Source: VRUE01 sp963697695
Lineage (GTDB): Bacteria > Actinomycetota > Thermoleophilia > Solirubrobacterales > 70-9
Direction of reading: 5' to 3'
DNA length: 64,000 nt
Assembly: GCA_963697695.1 (NCBI GenBank)
Contig: OY969094.1
Coordinates: 1,426,001-1,490,000 of the forward strand
Shown here one piece after another: positions 34,394-43,004 of this stretch (within the stretch, counting starts at the first letter, position 1; each line of letters begins with the position of its first letter). The position numbers and the translations under genes were made by a program. The notes beneath the pieces were generated by a model. The model saw nothing but the letters and a program-made list of their open reading frames with translations. It searched no databases and was not told the origin of the DNA.

Positions 34394-35788
34394 CTATTCG
34401 TACTTCAGGTAGATCGTGTCCCCGACTTTGATTTCGGTGTTGCGTTTGGCCTGTTTTTTCGCTCCACCGTCGATTGAGACGTTCCATTTTTCGGCGGGAG
34501 CGGCCGGGTAGCCGTTGATCTGGGTGATCGCGCCTTCGCCGCTGCCGGGCAGGAAGCTCGTCACGCAGGACGCCGGCGCGGTGCCTGCGACAGCAGCGTT
34601 GAGGACGACCGCGAGCGTCGTCGTTTTCGCTTTCGGCGCCAGCGAGACCGAGCAGATCTTCAGCGGCGAGGTTCCGTTGTCGACGATCAGGGCGAGCGAG
34701 GTCGTTTCGGCTTCGCCGGTGGCGAATTCGGTCACGCCCTTCCACTGCGGCGCGCCCCCGGATGGCACCGGCGGGGTCGCGGTGAAGCCGCCGCTACCCA
34801 GAGCACGCACTGCCTCCTGGCTCGCGTACTGGTTGGGTGTGCTCCCCGAGGTCAGGTACCTGAATCCACCGCCGCCCAGCTGCTGGGAGATGAGGAAGTT
34901 GAGCGGTGTGTTTTTCGCCGGAGCGGCGCCAGTGAATTCAGTCCCCTGCGGATCGATCCCGCAGGCTTTGAGCCCACTCACCGCCCAGGAATTGGAGCTG
35001 GTGTTGACGCCGAATTCCGATTTGAACGCGCCGCTGGCCGAGACGAAGATCGATTTGAGGTAGTTCTTCGCTTTGACGATCGTTTCGTTCGTGTTGGCGA
35101 CGCCCGCGCCGCAGAGCGCCGCGATCGCAGCACCGGTCATGTCGGGTTCCGAGGCTTTCGCCAGCGCTTCTTCGTTGCCCGCGGCTTTCACCCAGGTCCA
35201 GCCGCCGTCGGTGTGCTGGTTGGCTTTCACCGCCGCGACCGCCTGGTCGAGGACTATCTGAGGAACCCGCTGGACACCGCCGGTCGTTTTTGCGTTCGCC
35301 AGGACCAGCAGCCCGAAGACGGTCGCGTTGAAGGTCGAGCCGTAGTAACCGGGGCTTTCCGGCTGGTAGTAGGAGGCGACCTTGGCGATCAGGTTCTGCC
35401 GTTTGGAGACACGGGCGGGGTCGATCCCGGCGGCGTAGGCGACCAGCGCCGCGCGCTCGAAGTCGGTTGCGAGGGCTCCTTCCCCCGGCCAGGTGGCGAC
35501 GCCGACTTCTTTTTCGTACCAGCTGCGTGCGTCGGTGCCTTCTTTCCCGCCTTTGTTGACGTCGGCGGCCGCGACTTTCGCTGCCGCGAATGCGGTCAGG
35601 GCCCAGTCGCCACCGAAGCCGGAGATCGCCCCGGTTTCGCTGTTCTGCAGGCCTTTCAGGTAGGTGACGCCGTTGCTGACGGCAGTTGCGATCTGTTCGG
35701 GAGTTGCCGTGGCCGAGGCTGCTGCCGGTGCCAGCAGCGCACCGATGGCGGCAGCGACCAGTGCCAGCCGGCAAGTGATGAGACGCAT
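34394..35788 (-). CDS. Secreted transcobalamin/intrinsic-factor-like protein (alpha-alpha barrel plus beta domain)
   Basis: 464 residues. Signal peptide about 1-26. Residues 30-345 are helical repeats with the G-G-W-T-W, S-E-P-D-M-T-G-A-A-I-A-A-L-C and S-N-S-W-A-V-S-G-L patterns. Residues about 365-464 form a DUF4430-like beta domain: A-I-T-Q-I-N-G-Y, then W-N-V-S-I-D-G-G and a terminal V-G-D-T-I-Y-L-K-Y, as in the C-terminal domain of human cobalamin carriers. The order and size (about 400 mature residues) match those carriers. AAGGAG precedes the ATG. A cobalamin riboswitch heads the leader and a hairpin ends the unit. Cobalamin binding is inferred, not shown. Codon use is less GC-biased than neighbouring genes. 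Confidence 0.8.
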   Translation of the reverse strand: MRLITCRLALVAAAIGALLAPAAASATATPEQIATAVSNGVTYLKGLQNSETGAISGFGGDWALTAFAAAKVAAADVNKGGKEGTDARSWYEKEVGVATWPGEGALATDFERAALVAYAAGIDPARVSKRQNLIAKVASYYQPESPGYYGSTFNATVFGLLVLANAKTTGGVQRVPQIVLDQAVAAVKANQHTDGGWTWVKAAGNEEALAKASEPDMTGAAIAALCGAGVANTNETIVKAKNYLKSIFVSASGAFKSEFGVNTSSNSWAVSGLKACGIDPQGTEFTGAAPAKNTPLNFLISQQLGGGGFRYLTSGSTPNQYASQEAVRALGSGGFTATPPVPSGGAPQWKGVTEFATGEAETTSLALIVDNGTSPLKICSVSLAPKAKTTTLAVVLNAAVAGTAPASCVTSFLPGSGEGAITQINGYPAAPAEKWNVSIDGGAKKQAKRNTEIKVGDTIYLKYE

Positions 35789-35809
35789 CGTTTGGATCTC
35801 CTTCTAGTT

Positions 35810-35851
35810 GGGGACGGGTGAGCTCTCCGTCCCCACCGCAAGTTGGAGAGC
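35810..35851 (-). promoter_or_regulatory. Two mutually exclusive leader hairpins between riboswitch and start codon
   Basis: Hairpin A pairs 35810-35817 with 35827-35834 (8 bp). Hairpin B pairs 35822-35828 with 35845-35851 (7 bp). They overlap, so only one can form. They lie between the aptamer at 35900-36016 and the AAGGAG/ATG of the gene, where a riboswitch expression platform is expected. No T-run follows, so control may act on translation or through another factor. Confidence 0.5.
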
Positions 35852-35899
35852 GAGGGGATGAAAGACCTACCGTCCGTTCGCGAGAACAGGGTCCTTATG

Positions 35900-36016
35900 T
35901 CTGCGTCAGGCGCCGAGTATTCGGACTCGGGACCGGAGATCGCGATCGACTCCGCGGCCCATACCGTTGCGCGTCAGTCCCGGATTCGCACCGGGTTCCC
36001 TCGAACGCTTGACGTT
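35900..36016 (-). promoter_or_regulatory. Divergent cobalamin riboswitch upstream of the 34394-35788 gene
   Basis: On the minus strand the core reads GGGAACCCGGTGCGAATCC (within 36000-35979), followed by a CGCGCAACGG segment corresponding to the CCGCAACTG region. The B12-box position (35909-35928) reads AGTCCGAATACTCGGC: the four-base hairpin stem has changed but remains complementary (CCGA with TCGG), which is covariation. CGTCA/TGACG can form P1. It is clearly different from the two other copies in this window. Confidence 0.8.
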
Positions 36017-36093
36017 TTCAAACCTAATGCAGCCTGCGGCGGCATCGCGACCCGGCTGGCCGAACCTCCGATAGGGTCGCCGAGACGACAACC

Positions 36094-36252
36094 ACGGATC
36101 GGTGGACAGGGAAGTCGGTGAGAGACCGACGCGGGCCCGCCACTGTGACCGAGCAAACGCCCGCCGCACGCCATGCGGCAGCCACTGGCCCAGCAAGGGC
36201 CGGGAAGGCGCGACGGGAGGCTCGGAAGCCAGGAGACCTCCCTCCGATCCTC
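36094..36252 (+). promoter_or_regulatory. Cobalamin riboswitch controlling the second transcobalamin-like gene
   Basis: P1 pairs 36096-36102 with 36244-36250. Conserved blocks are GGGAAGTCGGTGAGAGACC, GCGGGCCCGCCACTGTGACC and the B12 box AGCCAGGAGACCTCCC at 36227-36242. GAGGAAAGGGG lies between the aptamer and ATG 36284. The sequence is a near-duplicate of the minus-strand riboswitch at 34186-34340. The aptamers at 35900-36016 and 36094-36252 are back to back, so the 80 bases between them must hold divergent promoters. Confidence 0.94.
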
Positions 36253-36283
36253 CTTCGATGCCCTCGAGGAAAGGGGTTAACGG

Positions 36284-37867
36284 ATGCGAGCAGTCTCGAT
36301 TCGACGTGTGTCCGCGCTCTGCGCGGCCTTCCTCTCTCTGGCGGTGCCGGCCACCGCCGCAGCCACATCGACCAAAGGCGAGATCGACGCCGCGATCGCC
36401 AAAGCAGTGGAGTACGTGCGGACCCAGCAGGATCCGGTCAGCGGCGAACCGTTCGGCTTCGAACACGGCTCCTTCAGCAGCGACTGGGTCGCGACCTCCT
36501 TGGCGGCCGCCGGCGTCAGCTCGGCGGACTTCCGCGCAGCCACGGCTACGCCCGGCAGCCCGAGCCTGCAGGACTTCCTGCTCGGCGACTACAGCTCCGA
36601 ATTCTGGACAGGAGGGAGCGCGGGAACGTTCACGACCGTCGCCAACTACGAGCGCGCAACGCTCGTCGCACGTGCCGCGGGAATCGACCCGGCGCGCCTC
36701 GCCGCGGACGCCAATCTGCCGGCACAGATCGCCGAACGCTGGAGCCCCGCCGGACCCAGCTTCGGTGCTCCGAGCACCAACAACACCGTCTTCGGGATCC
36801 TCGCGCTGAAGGGGGCAGGGGTGCCGCTCTGGGCCCTGGCCCCGGTCGCCTCTTACCTGCGTCAGAGCCAGCACGACGACGGTGGCTGGACCTTCTCGGC
36901 TGCGGCGACGCCCGCAGCCAAAGCCGAACCGAGCGAACCCGACATGGCCGGAGCGGCGATCGCGGCGCTCTGCGAGGCAGGGGTCCCCGCCTATGACCCG
37001 GCTGTTGCCGCTGCGCTCGCCTACATGCAGGATCAGCTGGTCGACGCGACGGGTGCGATCGCGTATCCGTTCGGCGATAACGCGGATACCACCGCATGGG
37101 TGGTGAGCGGACTCAACGCCTGCGGGATCGACCCGCAGGCGGCCGAGTGGACGACCCCCTCGGGCAAGACGCCGATCGACCATCTGCTCTCTCTTCAGGT
37201 CCAGTCCGGCCCGGAAGCGGGTGGGTTCGGCTACGCGGACACGAGCGCAGCCAACCTCTACTCGACCCAGGACGCCCTGCGTGCGATTGCCGGTGGCGTC
37301 TTCGGCGCGGCTCCGCCCGCCCGCAGCAACCCGGCCCTACCGGCGGTGCGTCCGGCACCGGCGGTTCTGGCAGGCACCCCGGTCCCGCATCTGCTGGCAA
37401 TCGAGCTGTCCCCCGGCAACGTGCGGATGTGCAAGGTGACGGCGCCGGCCGAGGCACCGCTGACGCAGGTCCTCGATGCAGCCAAGAGCAGTGGCGCTCC
37501 TGCTGGGTGCATCGCCTCGCTCTCGGTCGGAGGTGGCGAGGTTTCCTCGGTCAATGGGTTTGCACCCGCCAACGCGGACGAGGCCTGGCTGGCGCGGCTC
37601 GACCGCGGCGCCGCGGCTGTCGCCGGCACGCAGCCGGTCGGCTTCGGCGACCTGATCTCGCTGCGCATCGGCGAGCGGCCGCGCACGGGTCAGGGCCCCG
37701 CCGGCGCCGGCGGAGTGGCCGGTTCAGCCGGCAAAGCCGGCGCCAAAGGTCGCCGCGGCAAGCGCGGGCCGAAGGGCAGGCCGGGCCGCAATGCGCGCAT
37801 CGGCTGCAAGGCAAAGCAGCGGCAGGGCGGCAAGCCCCGCGTGCGCTGCAGCGTCAGCCGCCGCTAG
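36284..37867 (+). CDS. Secreted transcobalamin-like protein with collagen-like C-terminal tail
   Basis: 527 residues. Signal peptide about 1-26 (AATS). Residues 28-335 are alpha-alpha barrel repeats (D-D-G-G-W-T-F, S-E-P-D-M-A-G-A-A-I-A-A-L-C, T-T-A-W-V-V-S-G-L-N-A-C-G). Residues about 370-465 are the beta domain (V-S-S-V-N-G-F ... A-W-L-A-R-L-D ... F-G-D-L-I-S-L). Residues 471-503 are eleven Gly-X-Y triplets, increasingly Lys/Arg-rich, ending in a short tail with two Cys. The basic collagen-like tail could bind the anionic cell wall. Paralogue of the divergent gene at 34394-35788. Directly controlled by a cobalamin riboswitch. Confidence 0.8.
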   Translation: MRAVSIRRVSALCAAFLSLAVPATAAATSTKGEIDAAIAKAVEYVRTQQDPVSGEPFGFEHGSFSSDWVATSLAAAGVSSADFRAATATPGSPSLQDFLLGDYSSEFWTGGSAGTFTTVANYERATLVARAAGIDPARLAADANLPAQIAERWSPAGPSFGAPSTNNTVFGILALKGAGVPLWALAPVASYLRQSQHDDGGWTFSAAATPAAKAEPSEPDMAGAAIAALCEAGVPAYDPAVAAALAYMQDQLVDATGAIAYPFGDNADTTAWVVSGLNACGIDPQAAEWTTPSGKTPIDHLLSLQVQSGPEAGGFGYADTSAANLYSTQDALRAIAGGVFGAAPPARSNPALPAVRPAPAVLAGTPVPHLLAIELSPGNVRMCKVTAPAEAPLTQVLDAAKSSGAPAGCIASLSVGGGEVSSVNGFAPANADEAWLARLDRGAAAVAGTQPVGFGDLISLRIGERPRTGQGPAGAGGVAGSAGKAGAKGRRGKRGPKGRPGRNARIGCKAKQRQGGKPRVRCSVSRR

Positions 37868-38157
37868 ACGGACTCGAGCTCTGCGCGGGCGCGGTGGGCC
37901 AGCTTCACCGTCGCCTTGCGCAGACCCTCGGGGCCGTCGATCGGCTCCTCGTAGGGGACGCGCACCTCGACCTCGCCATCGGGCGTCTCGGCGAGCAGGT
38001 CGAGGCCGGTTCGGTCGGCGTCTACGCAGCGCGCCGCAGTTGCCTGTGGGCAGCCGCCGACGGCTCGCGCCATGTCGAGCAGAGCGTCGTCGTGGTCCTC
38101 GTTGAGGTGGGCGATGGCGCGCTCGGCGCCTTCGCTGACGGGGTTGCCTGGCTTCAT
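37864..38157 (-). CDS. DUF2470 domain protein
   Basis: 97 residues. H-L-N-E-D-H-D-D-A-L-L-D-M-A followed by D-A-D-R-T-G-L-D-L-L is the DUF2470 pattern, found at the C-terminus of HugZ-type haem-utilisation proteins and as stand-alone proteins in actinobacteria. The first third is predicted helical. It overlaps the stop of the convergent transcobalamin-like gene by four bases. A link to haem or tetrapyrrole metabolism is possible but unproven. Confidence 0.75.
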   Translation of the reverse strand: MKPGNPVSEGAERAIAHLNEDHDDALLDMARAVGGCPQATAARCVDADRTGLDLLAETPDGEVEVRVPYEEPIDGPEGLRKATVKLAHRARAELESV

Positions 38158-38212
38158 AGTTAGGCAACCCTAATGCAAGGGCCTCGAATACGCTGCGACG
38201 ACCACGACTTCG

Positions 38213-39541
38213 ATGGAGGCACCGACTTTGACTGAGCAGCTCTGGGGTGGCGAGACCACCAAGGCAGTCGACAACTTTCCGGTTTCGGGCGAGCGCGTGC
38301 CCGTCCCGGTGGTCCGCTGGCTGGGCCGGCTGAAGGCCGCCGCGGCGCTGGTCAACGGCGAGCTCGATCAGCTCGACTCCGACCTGGCGACGCGAATCGC
38401 CAAGGCCGGCGAGGAGGTCGCGGCGGGTGAGCACGACGACCAGTTCCCCGTCGACGTCTTCCAGACCGGCTCGGGCACCTCGTCGAACATGAACGCCAAC
38501 GAGGTGATCGCCAACCTCGCCGGCGACCGCGCCCACGCCAACGACCACGTCAACATGGGCCAGTCCTCAAACGACGTCTTTCCCTCCGCCGTCCACCTGG
38601 CGGCGCTGGGCGAGGTGACCCACGACCTGCTGCCGGCGATGGGCGCCCTCGAGGCGGCGCTGCAAGCGAAGGCCGAGAAGTTCGCCGACGTGGTCAAGGC
38701 CGGCCGCACCCACCTGATGGACGCCGTCCCGGTCACCCTCGGCCAGGAGTTCGGCGGCTACGCGGCGCAGGTGCGGCTCGGCGTGCAGCGAGTCGAGGCG
38801 ACGCTGCGACGGGTGGGACAGATCCCGCTCGGCGGCACCGCGACCGGCACCGGCCTCAACACCCACCCCGAGTTCGCCGCCAAGGTGCGCGAGAAGCTGG
38901 CGGCCGGCACCGGCCTCGAGATCTCCGCCCCGCTCGACCCCTTCGAGGCGCAGGGCAACCGCGACGCCCTGGTCGAGCTCTCGGGGGCGCTCAAGGTCTA
39001 TGCCGTCTCGCTGACCAAGATCGCCAACGACCTGGCGCTGATGGGCTCCGGCCCCCGCGCCGGTCTCGCCGAGCTGCGCCTGCCGGAGCTGCAGAAGGGC
39101 TCCTCGATCATGCCCGGCAAGGTCAACCCGGTGATCCCGGAGGTGGTGATCCAGGTCGGCGCCCAGGTGATCGGCAACGACGCCGCGATCACCGTCGCCG
39201 GCAGCCAGGGCCAGTTCGAGCTCAACGTGCGGGTGCCGCTGATCGCCCGCAACCTGCTCGACTCGATCAGGCTGCTCGCCTCCGCCTCGCGCCTGCTGGA
39301 CGAGAAGTGCGTCGCCGGGGTCAAGGCCAACGAGGAGATGACCGAGCGTCACGCCGAGGCGACGTTGGCGACGGCGACCGCGCTCAACCCCCACATCGGC
39401 TACGACCGCGCCGCCGACATCGTCAAGGCCGCCGCCGAGTCGGGCCGCTCACTGCGCGAGGTCGCGCTCGAGCAGGGGGTCGAGCCCGCGGTGCTCGAGG
39501 AGGCACTCGACCACCGTCGCATGGCCCGGCCTAACGAGTAG
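38213..39541 (+). CDS. fumC: Fumarate hydratase class II
   Basis: 442 residues, fumarase/aspartase superfamily. Blocks T-G-S-G-T-S-S-N-M-N-A-N-E, G-R-T-H-L-M-D-A and the superfamily signature G-S-S-I-M-P-G-K-V-N-P-V are intact. Converts fumarate and malate in the TCA cycle. The ATG at 38213 is used. A 10-bp inverted repeat overlaps its stop. Confidence 0.95.
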   Translation: MEAPTLTEQLWGGETTKAVDNFPVSGERVPVPVVRWLGRLKAAAALVNGELDQLDSDLATRIAKAGEEVAAGEHDDQFPVDVFQTGSGTSSNMNANEVIANLAGDRAHANDHVNMGQSSNDVFPSAVHLAALGEVTHDLLPAMGALEAALQAKAEKFADVVKAGRTHLMDAVPVTLGQEFGGYAAQVRLGVQRVEATLRRVGQIPLGGTATGTGLNTHPEFAAKVREKLAAGTGLEISAPLDPFEAQGNRDALVELSGALKVYAVSLTKIANDLALMGSGPRAGLAELRLPELQKGSSIMPGKVNPVIPEVVIQVGAQVIGNDAAITVAGSQGQFELNVRVPLIARNLLDSIRLLASASRLLDEKCVAGVKANEEMTERHAEATLATATALNPHIGYDRAADIVKAAAESGRSLREVALEQGVEPAVLEEALDHRRMARPNE

Positions 39542-39550
39542 CCGGGCCAT
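39521..39550. terminator. Hairpin overlapping the fumC stop
   Basis: A 10-bp perfect inverted repeat (39521-39530 with 39541-39550), loop of ten bases, between convergent genes. The left arm is coding. No T-run. Confidence 0.45.
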
Positions 39551-39574
39551 GCGTCAAACGAGCCAGGGGAAGGG

Positions 39575-41452
39575 TTAGCGCGGGTCTTCGATCAGCAGCT
39601 CGACGTTGCGGTCGTCGGCCTGTCCTTCGCCGATCGGGGCTCCCGACTGGAGGTCGTTGAAGGACATCGTGCGGCCGACCGAGGCGAGGTCGTTGAGGTC
39701 CATGCCGCTCGCCGCGGTGCCGGCTTTGGGCGCGGCCGACTGGCCGACGTGGTCGAGGATCGTGCCGAAGATCGAGAGCGTGCCGTCTTTGTTGTCGAAG
39801 ACCTCGAGCAGGCGACTCTGCTGCGGCCAGTCGGCCTCGGCGGCGACCCGGATGCTCCAGAAGCCGCCTTTGCCGCTCGGGTTGGCGAACGGGTTGACCA
39901 CGTTGTCATGCGAGTGGCCGGCGACCCAGGCGATCGCGTTGGGGAACTGGTGCAGCAGGTTGACCATGTCGGCCTGGAGGTGGATCGGCGACGATTTGCG
40001 CGGATCGAGGTCGCAGCCGGGATTGATGTCATGGCCGTGCGCATCGGGGAGCAGGCAGAACGGCGCCAGCTCGTCGGCGGCGTCGGCGGTAAGGCTCTCC
40101 GGCGCGTGGTGGCTGAAGAGCACCACGAGCTCATCGGCCGCGGTGGCCGCTTCCAGCTGGCCTTTCAGCCATTTGTACTGGGGGTCGTCGATGTTGCCGT
40201 CCGAGGTGAAGTTGCCGGTCGGGGTGACGATCGTGCCGGCCTCGGCCACCGTGTCGAGGGAGATGAAGCGCATCCCCGGAGTCGGGCTCCAGGCGTAGTA
40301 GCCGGCGGCGCCTTTCGAGCCGCTCTCCTGGGCCGCGTCGACAAAGTCGAAGCCATGCCCGTCGGCCTGGCTGCCGCCCTTGAAGATGTCCTTGTACTGC
40401 TTCTTGGAGACGAACTGCCGTTTCGGGTCGCCCGGTACGAGGATCAGGTTCTGCGGGCTCGAGAGCAGCGTCCCCAGCAGCGCCGTCGGGTTGAAGAGCG
40501 ACGCGAGGATCCCCGCTGCGTTTTCTGGGTTGGGCACCGGACCCATCGGCTTCAGACAGCCGGTCGCTACCTGCTCGAAGGCGACGTTGGCCGCCGCGTT
40601 GCCCTGCACGAGCGCGTCGTGGTTGCCGAAGGCGACGTAGGAGGGGATTTTCGTCCCGGTCGCCGTGAAGGCCTGCTGCGCCTTGTCCATCAGGCCCGGG
40701 TATTTGGGCCAGGCGGCGTGAGGCCCGGCCGGGCTGTCGGGGTCGTAGAACTCGGGGAAGGTGCCCTCGAAGTAGTCGTCGTAGTCCTGGACCCCGGTGT
40801 AGCGGGCTGCCTCGGCGGCGCCGGGCACGAACAGGTTCGGGCAGAGCAAGTGCGAGTAGGTTTTCTTGTCGACGCCGCTGTTCGGGTTCAGCGCGCCGCC
40901 CTCGAGCAGGGTGCGCACCCACAGCGTCTCGTTGAGCTGCTGGCTGTCGGCCGAGTCGCCGGTGACGATCGTCAGGTCCATCGCCCGGTGGCCGCCGCTG
41001 CCGTCGGCGACCGGGCTCGCCGCTGCGAATTCGTTGAGCTGGCGGACCATCGCCTCGTCGATCTGGGGATTGAGCGCCTCCCAGGGACGCCAGGCCGAGC
41101 CGAAGGGGAGGTTGAGCGGGGTCGAGAGCGGATCGATGATCTCGACCCTCGCCGGCGACTCCTCGTCGGCGAGCTGGAAGTCGGAGAGCTGGCCGAAGTA
41201 GGCGAGCGAGGTGCGGGTTTTGGCCCGGTTCGCCCCCGCGGTGCCCAGTTCCTGGCGCACCGTGTACGGCTCGCCTTCGCCGAGCTGGAGGAAGCGGTAG
41301 GCGCCTTCGCCCACGGGGACCACTCGTTGCGTGACCGTCGTTTTGCCGACCGTGTCGGAGACCGCGGCGGAGGCACCTGCCGCGCCGCCTGCGATCACGA
41401 CCAGCGACGCGATAGCGATGCTGAGCCTGGCAACTACCCCGTGGCGCTTCAT
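39575..41452 (-). CDS. Secreted metallophosphoesterase (TIGR03767-like)
   Basis: 625 residues with a signal peptide (cleavage near 30, A-S-A-A). Calcineurin-like phosphoesterase ligands are spread through the chain: S-D-F-Q near 92, T-G-D-S near 165, G-N-H-D near 282, S-H-H-A-P near 450 and G-H-S-H-D near 515. The long inserts between motifs match the actinobacterial TIGR03767 family of exported metallophosphoesterases of unknown substrate. ATG 41452 is chosen over TTG 41458 because GGAGGAG lies upstream at good spacing. Confidence 0.85.
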   Translation of the reverse strand: MKRHGVVARLSIAIASLVVIAGGAAGASAAVSDTVGKTTVTQRVVPVGEGAYRFLQLGEGEPYTVRQELGTAGANRAKTRTSLAYFGQLSDFQLADEESPARVEIIDPLSTPLNLPFGSAWRPWEALNPQIDEAMVRQLNEFAAASPVADGSGGHRAMDLTIVTGDSADSQQLNETLWVRTLLEGGALNPNSGVDKKTYSHLLCPNLFVPGAAEAARYTGVQDYDDYFEGTFPEFYDPDSPAGPHAAWPKYPGLMDKAQQAFTATGTKIPSYVAFGNHDALVQGNAAANVAFEQVATGCLKPMGPVPNPENAAGILASLFNPTALLGTLLSSPQNLILVPGDPKRQFVSKKQYKDIFKGGSQADGHGFDFVDAAQESGSKGAAGYYAWSPTPGMRFISLDTVAEAGTIVTPTGNFTSDGNIDDPQYKWLKGQLEAATAADELVVLFSHHAPESLTADAADELAPFCLLPDAHGHDINPGCDLDPRKSSPIHLQADMVNLLHQFPNAIAWVAGHSHDNVVNPFANPSGKGGFWSIRVAAEADWPQQSRLLEVFDNKDGTLSIFGTILDHVGQSAAPKAGTAASGMDLNDLASVGRTMSFNDLQSGAPIGEGQADDRNVELLIEDPR

Positions 41453-41479
41453 CCCCAACTCCTCCCGCTCGAAAGATCC

Positions 41480-42925
41480 TTAGCGCTGGAGGGTAACGAA
41501 GCGCTCCTCGGTTAGCTCTACGACCGCGAAGGCCGGCCCCTCACGGGTGTTGCCGGAGTCCTTCACCCCGCCGTAGGGCATCTGGTCGGCGCGGAAGGTC
41601 GGGACCTCGTTGATCAGGACCCCGCCGAACTCCAGCGTCTCGGCCGCCTCCAGCCCGCGGCCGATGTCGCGGGTGAAGACGCCCGCCTGCAAGCCGAACT
41701 TGGAGTCGTTGGCCATCCGCAGCGCCTCGGCGAAGTCGGTGTAGCGGTCGATCGTCGCAACCGGACCGAAGATCTCCTCGTGCCAGACCTTTGCCTCACG
41801 GGGCGGCGAGCCGAGCAGGGTCGGCGCCAGGCAACGGCCCTCGTCGACCAGCTCCCCACCGGTCAAGAGCTCGGCGCCGGCGGAGACGGCCTCGTCGATC
41901 CACTCCTTGACCCGGTCGCGGTCGCCGCTGGAGATCAGCGGACCGACGTCGGTCTCGGGGTCGAGCGGATCGCCGACCCGCAGCGACTGGACGTTGGCGA
42001 CGAGGCGCTCGGTGAAAGCGTCGGCGATCTCGTCTTGAACAAGCACCCGCTGGATCGAGATGCAGCTCTGCCCGGCGTGGGAGAAGGCGTGCAGCTTCGT
42101 CTTGTCGGCCGCCGTCTCCCAGTCGCCGTCGGAATGGACGATCAGTGGCGCGTTGGAGCCGAGCTCCAGGTTCACCTTCTTGTGCGGGACGCGGCTGCGG
42201 ATCCCCCAACCGACGCCGGCGGAGCCGGTGAAGGTGAGCGCCCGGGTCAGCTCGTGCTCGACGATCGCGTTGCCCACCTCCGAGCCGGGACCCGGGATCA
42301 CGCTCAGCCAGCCCTGCGGCAACCCCGCCTCGATCAGGATCTGGGCCAGCTTCAGCGCCGAGACCGGCGTCTGGCCGGCGGGCTTGAGCACGATCGCGTT
42401 GCCCGCGGCGATCGCCGGTCCGAGCTTGTGAGCGACCAGGTTGAGCGGAAAGTTGAAGGGGCTGATCGCGCCGACGACCCCGTAGGGCACGCGCAGCATC
42501 ACGCCGAGCTTGCCGGCGCCGGCCGAGGAGGCCTCCATCGGCACCGTGCCGCCGGTCAGCTTGCGCGCCTCGGTGGCAGAGAAGGTGAGGGTGTCGACGC
42601 AGCGCGCCGCCTCGACCCGCGCGGTCTTCAGCGGCTTGCCCGCCTCGGCGGCGATCGTCAGGGCCAGGTCGTCGATCCGCTCGCCGACAAGCTCGGCGGC
42701 GCGGTCCAGGGTGGCGGCCCGCTCGTGCTGGGGGAAGTCGGCCGACTCGAAGGCCTCCTGGGCCGCCTTGGCGGCGCGGTCGACGAGCGCGGCATCGCCT
42801 TCGGCGACCCGGCCGACGACGGTGCCGTCGTAGGGACTCTTCACCTCGCCCCACTCGCCGGTCTCGAGCCACTCGCCGGCAGCGAGGAGCTTGTGGTCGA
42901 CCGCCTGCACCGTCTGCGTCGCCAT
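41480..42925 (-). CDS. Aldehyde dehydrogenase family protein
   Basis: 481 residues. Blocks G-A-I-S-P-F-N-F-P-L-N, F-T-G-S-A-G-V-G, N-L-E-L-G-S-N-A-P (general base Glu about 254) and H-A-G-Q-S-C-I-S with nucleophile Cys288; E-I-F-G-P-V and the C-terminal P-Y-G-G-V-K-D-S-G-N follow. It oxidises an aldehyde to its acid or acyl-CoA using NAD(P). Strong AGGAGGAA ribosome site. Substrate unknown. Confidence 0.9.
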   Translation of the reverse strand: MATQTVQAVDHKLLAAGEWLETGEWGEVKSPYDGTVVGRVAEGDAALVDRAAKAAQEAFESADFPQHERAATLDRAAELVGERIDDLALTIAAEAGKPLKTARVEAARCVDTLTFSATEARKLTGGTVPMEASSAGAGKLGVMLRVPYGVVGAISPFNFPLNLVAHKLGPAIAAGNAIVLKPAGQTPVSALKLAQILIEAGLPQGWLSVIPGPGSEVGNAIVEHELTRALTFTGSAGVGWGIRSRVPHKKVNLELGSNAPLIVHSDGDWETAADKTKLHAFSHAGQSCISIQRVLVQDEIADAFTERLVANVQSLRVGDPLDPETDVGPLISSGDRDRVKEWIDEAVSAGAELLTGGELVDEGRCLAPTLLGSPPREAKVWHEEIFGPVATIDRYTDFAEALRMANDSKFGLQAGVFTRDIGRGLEAAETLEFGGVLINEVPTFRADQMPYGGVKDSGNTREGPAFAVVELTEERFVTLQR

Positions 42926-43004
42926 TCCTTCCTCCTCTTTGGTCGCTTGATTTCAGCCTAGAGCAGGCCGCGACTCACGCAAGGCGAATCTGTTCACCCG
43001 AGAG

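Noticed and set aside
35843..36121. 92-residue plus-strand frame between the two transcobalamin-like genes
   Set aside because: It runs across two riboswitch aptamers and has no ribosome site; the conservation here is explained by RNA structure.
31281..37867. Terpene cyclase or prenyltransferase enzymes
   Set aside because: The repeats belong to that fold superfamily, but the catalytic Asp motifs (DXDD or QW-type cyclase core) are not seen, the proteins are exported, and they are controlled by cobalamin riboswitches with DUF4430 domains.
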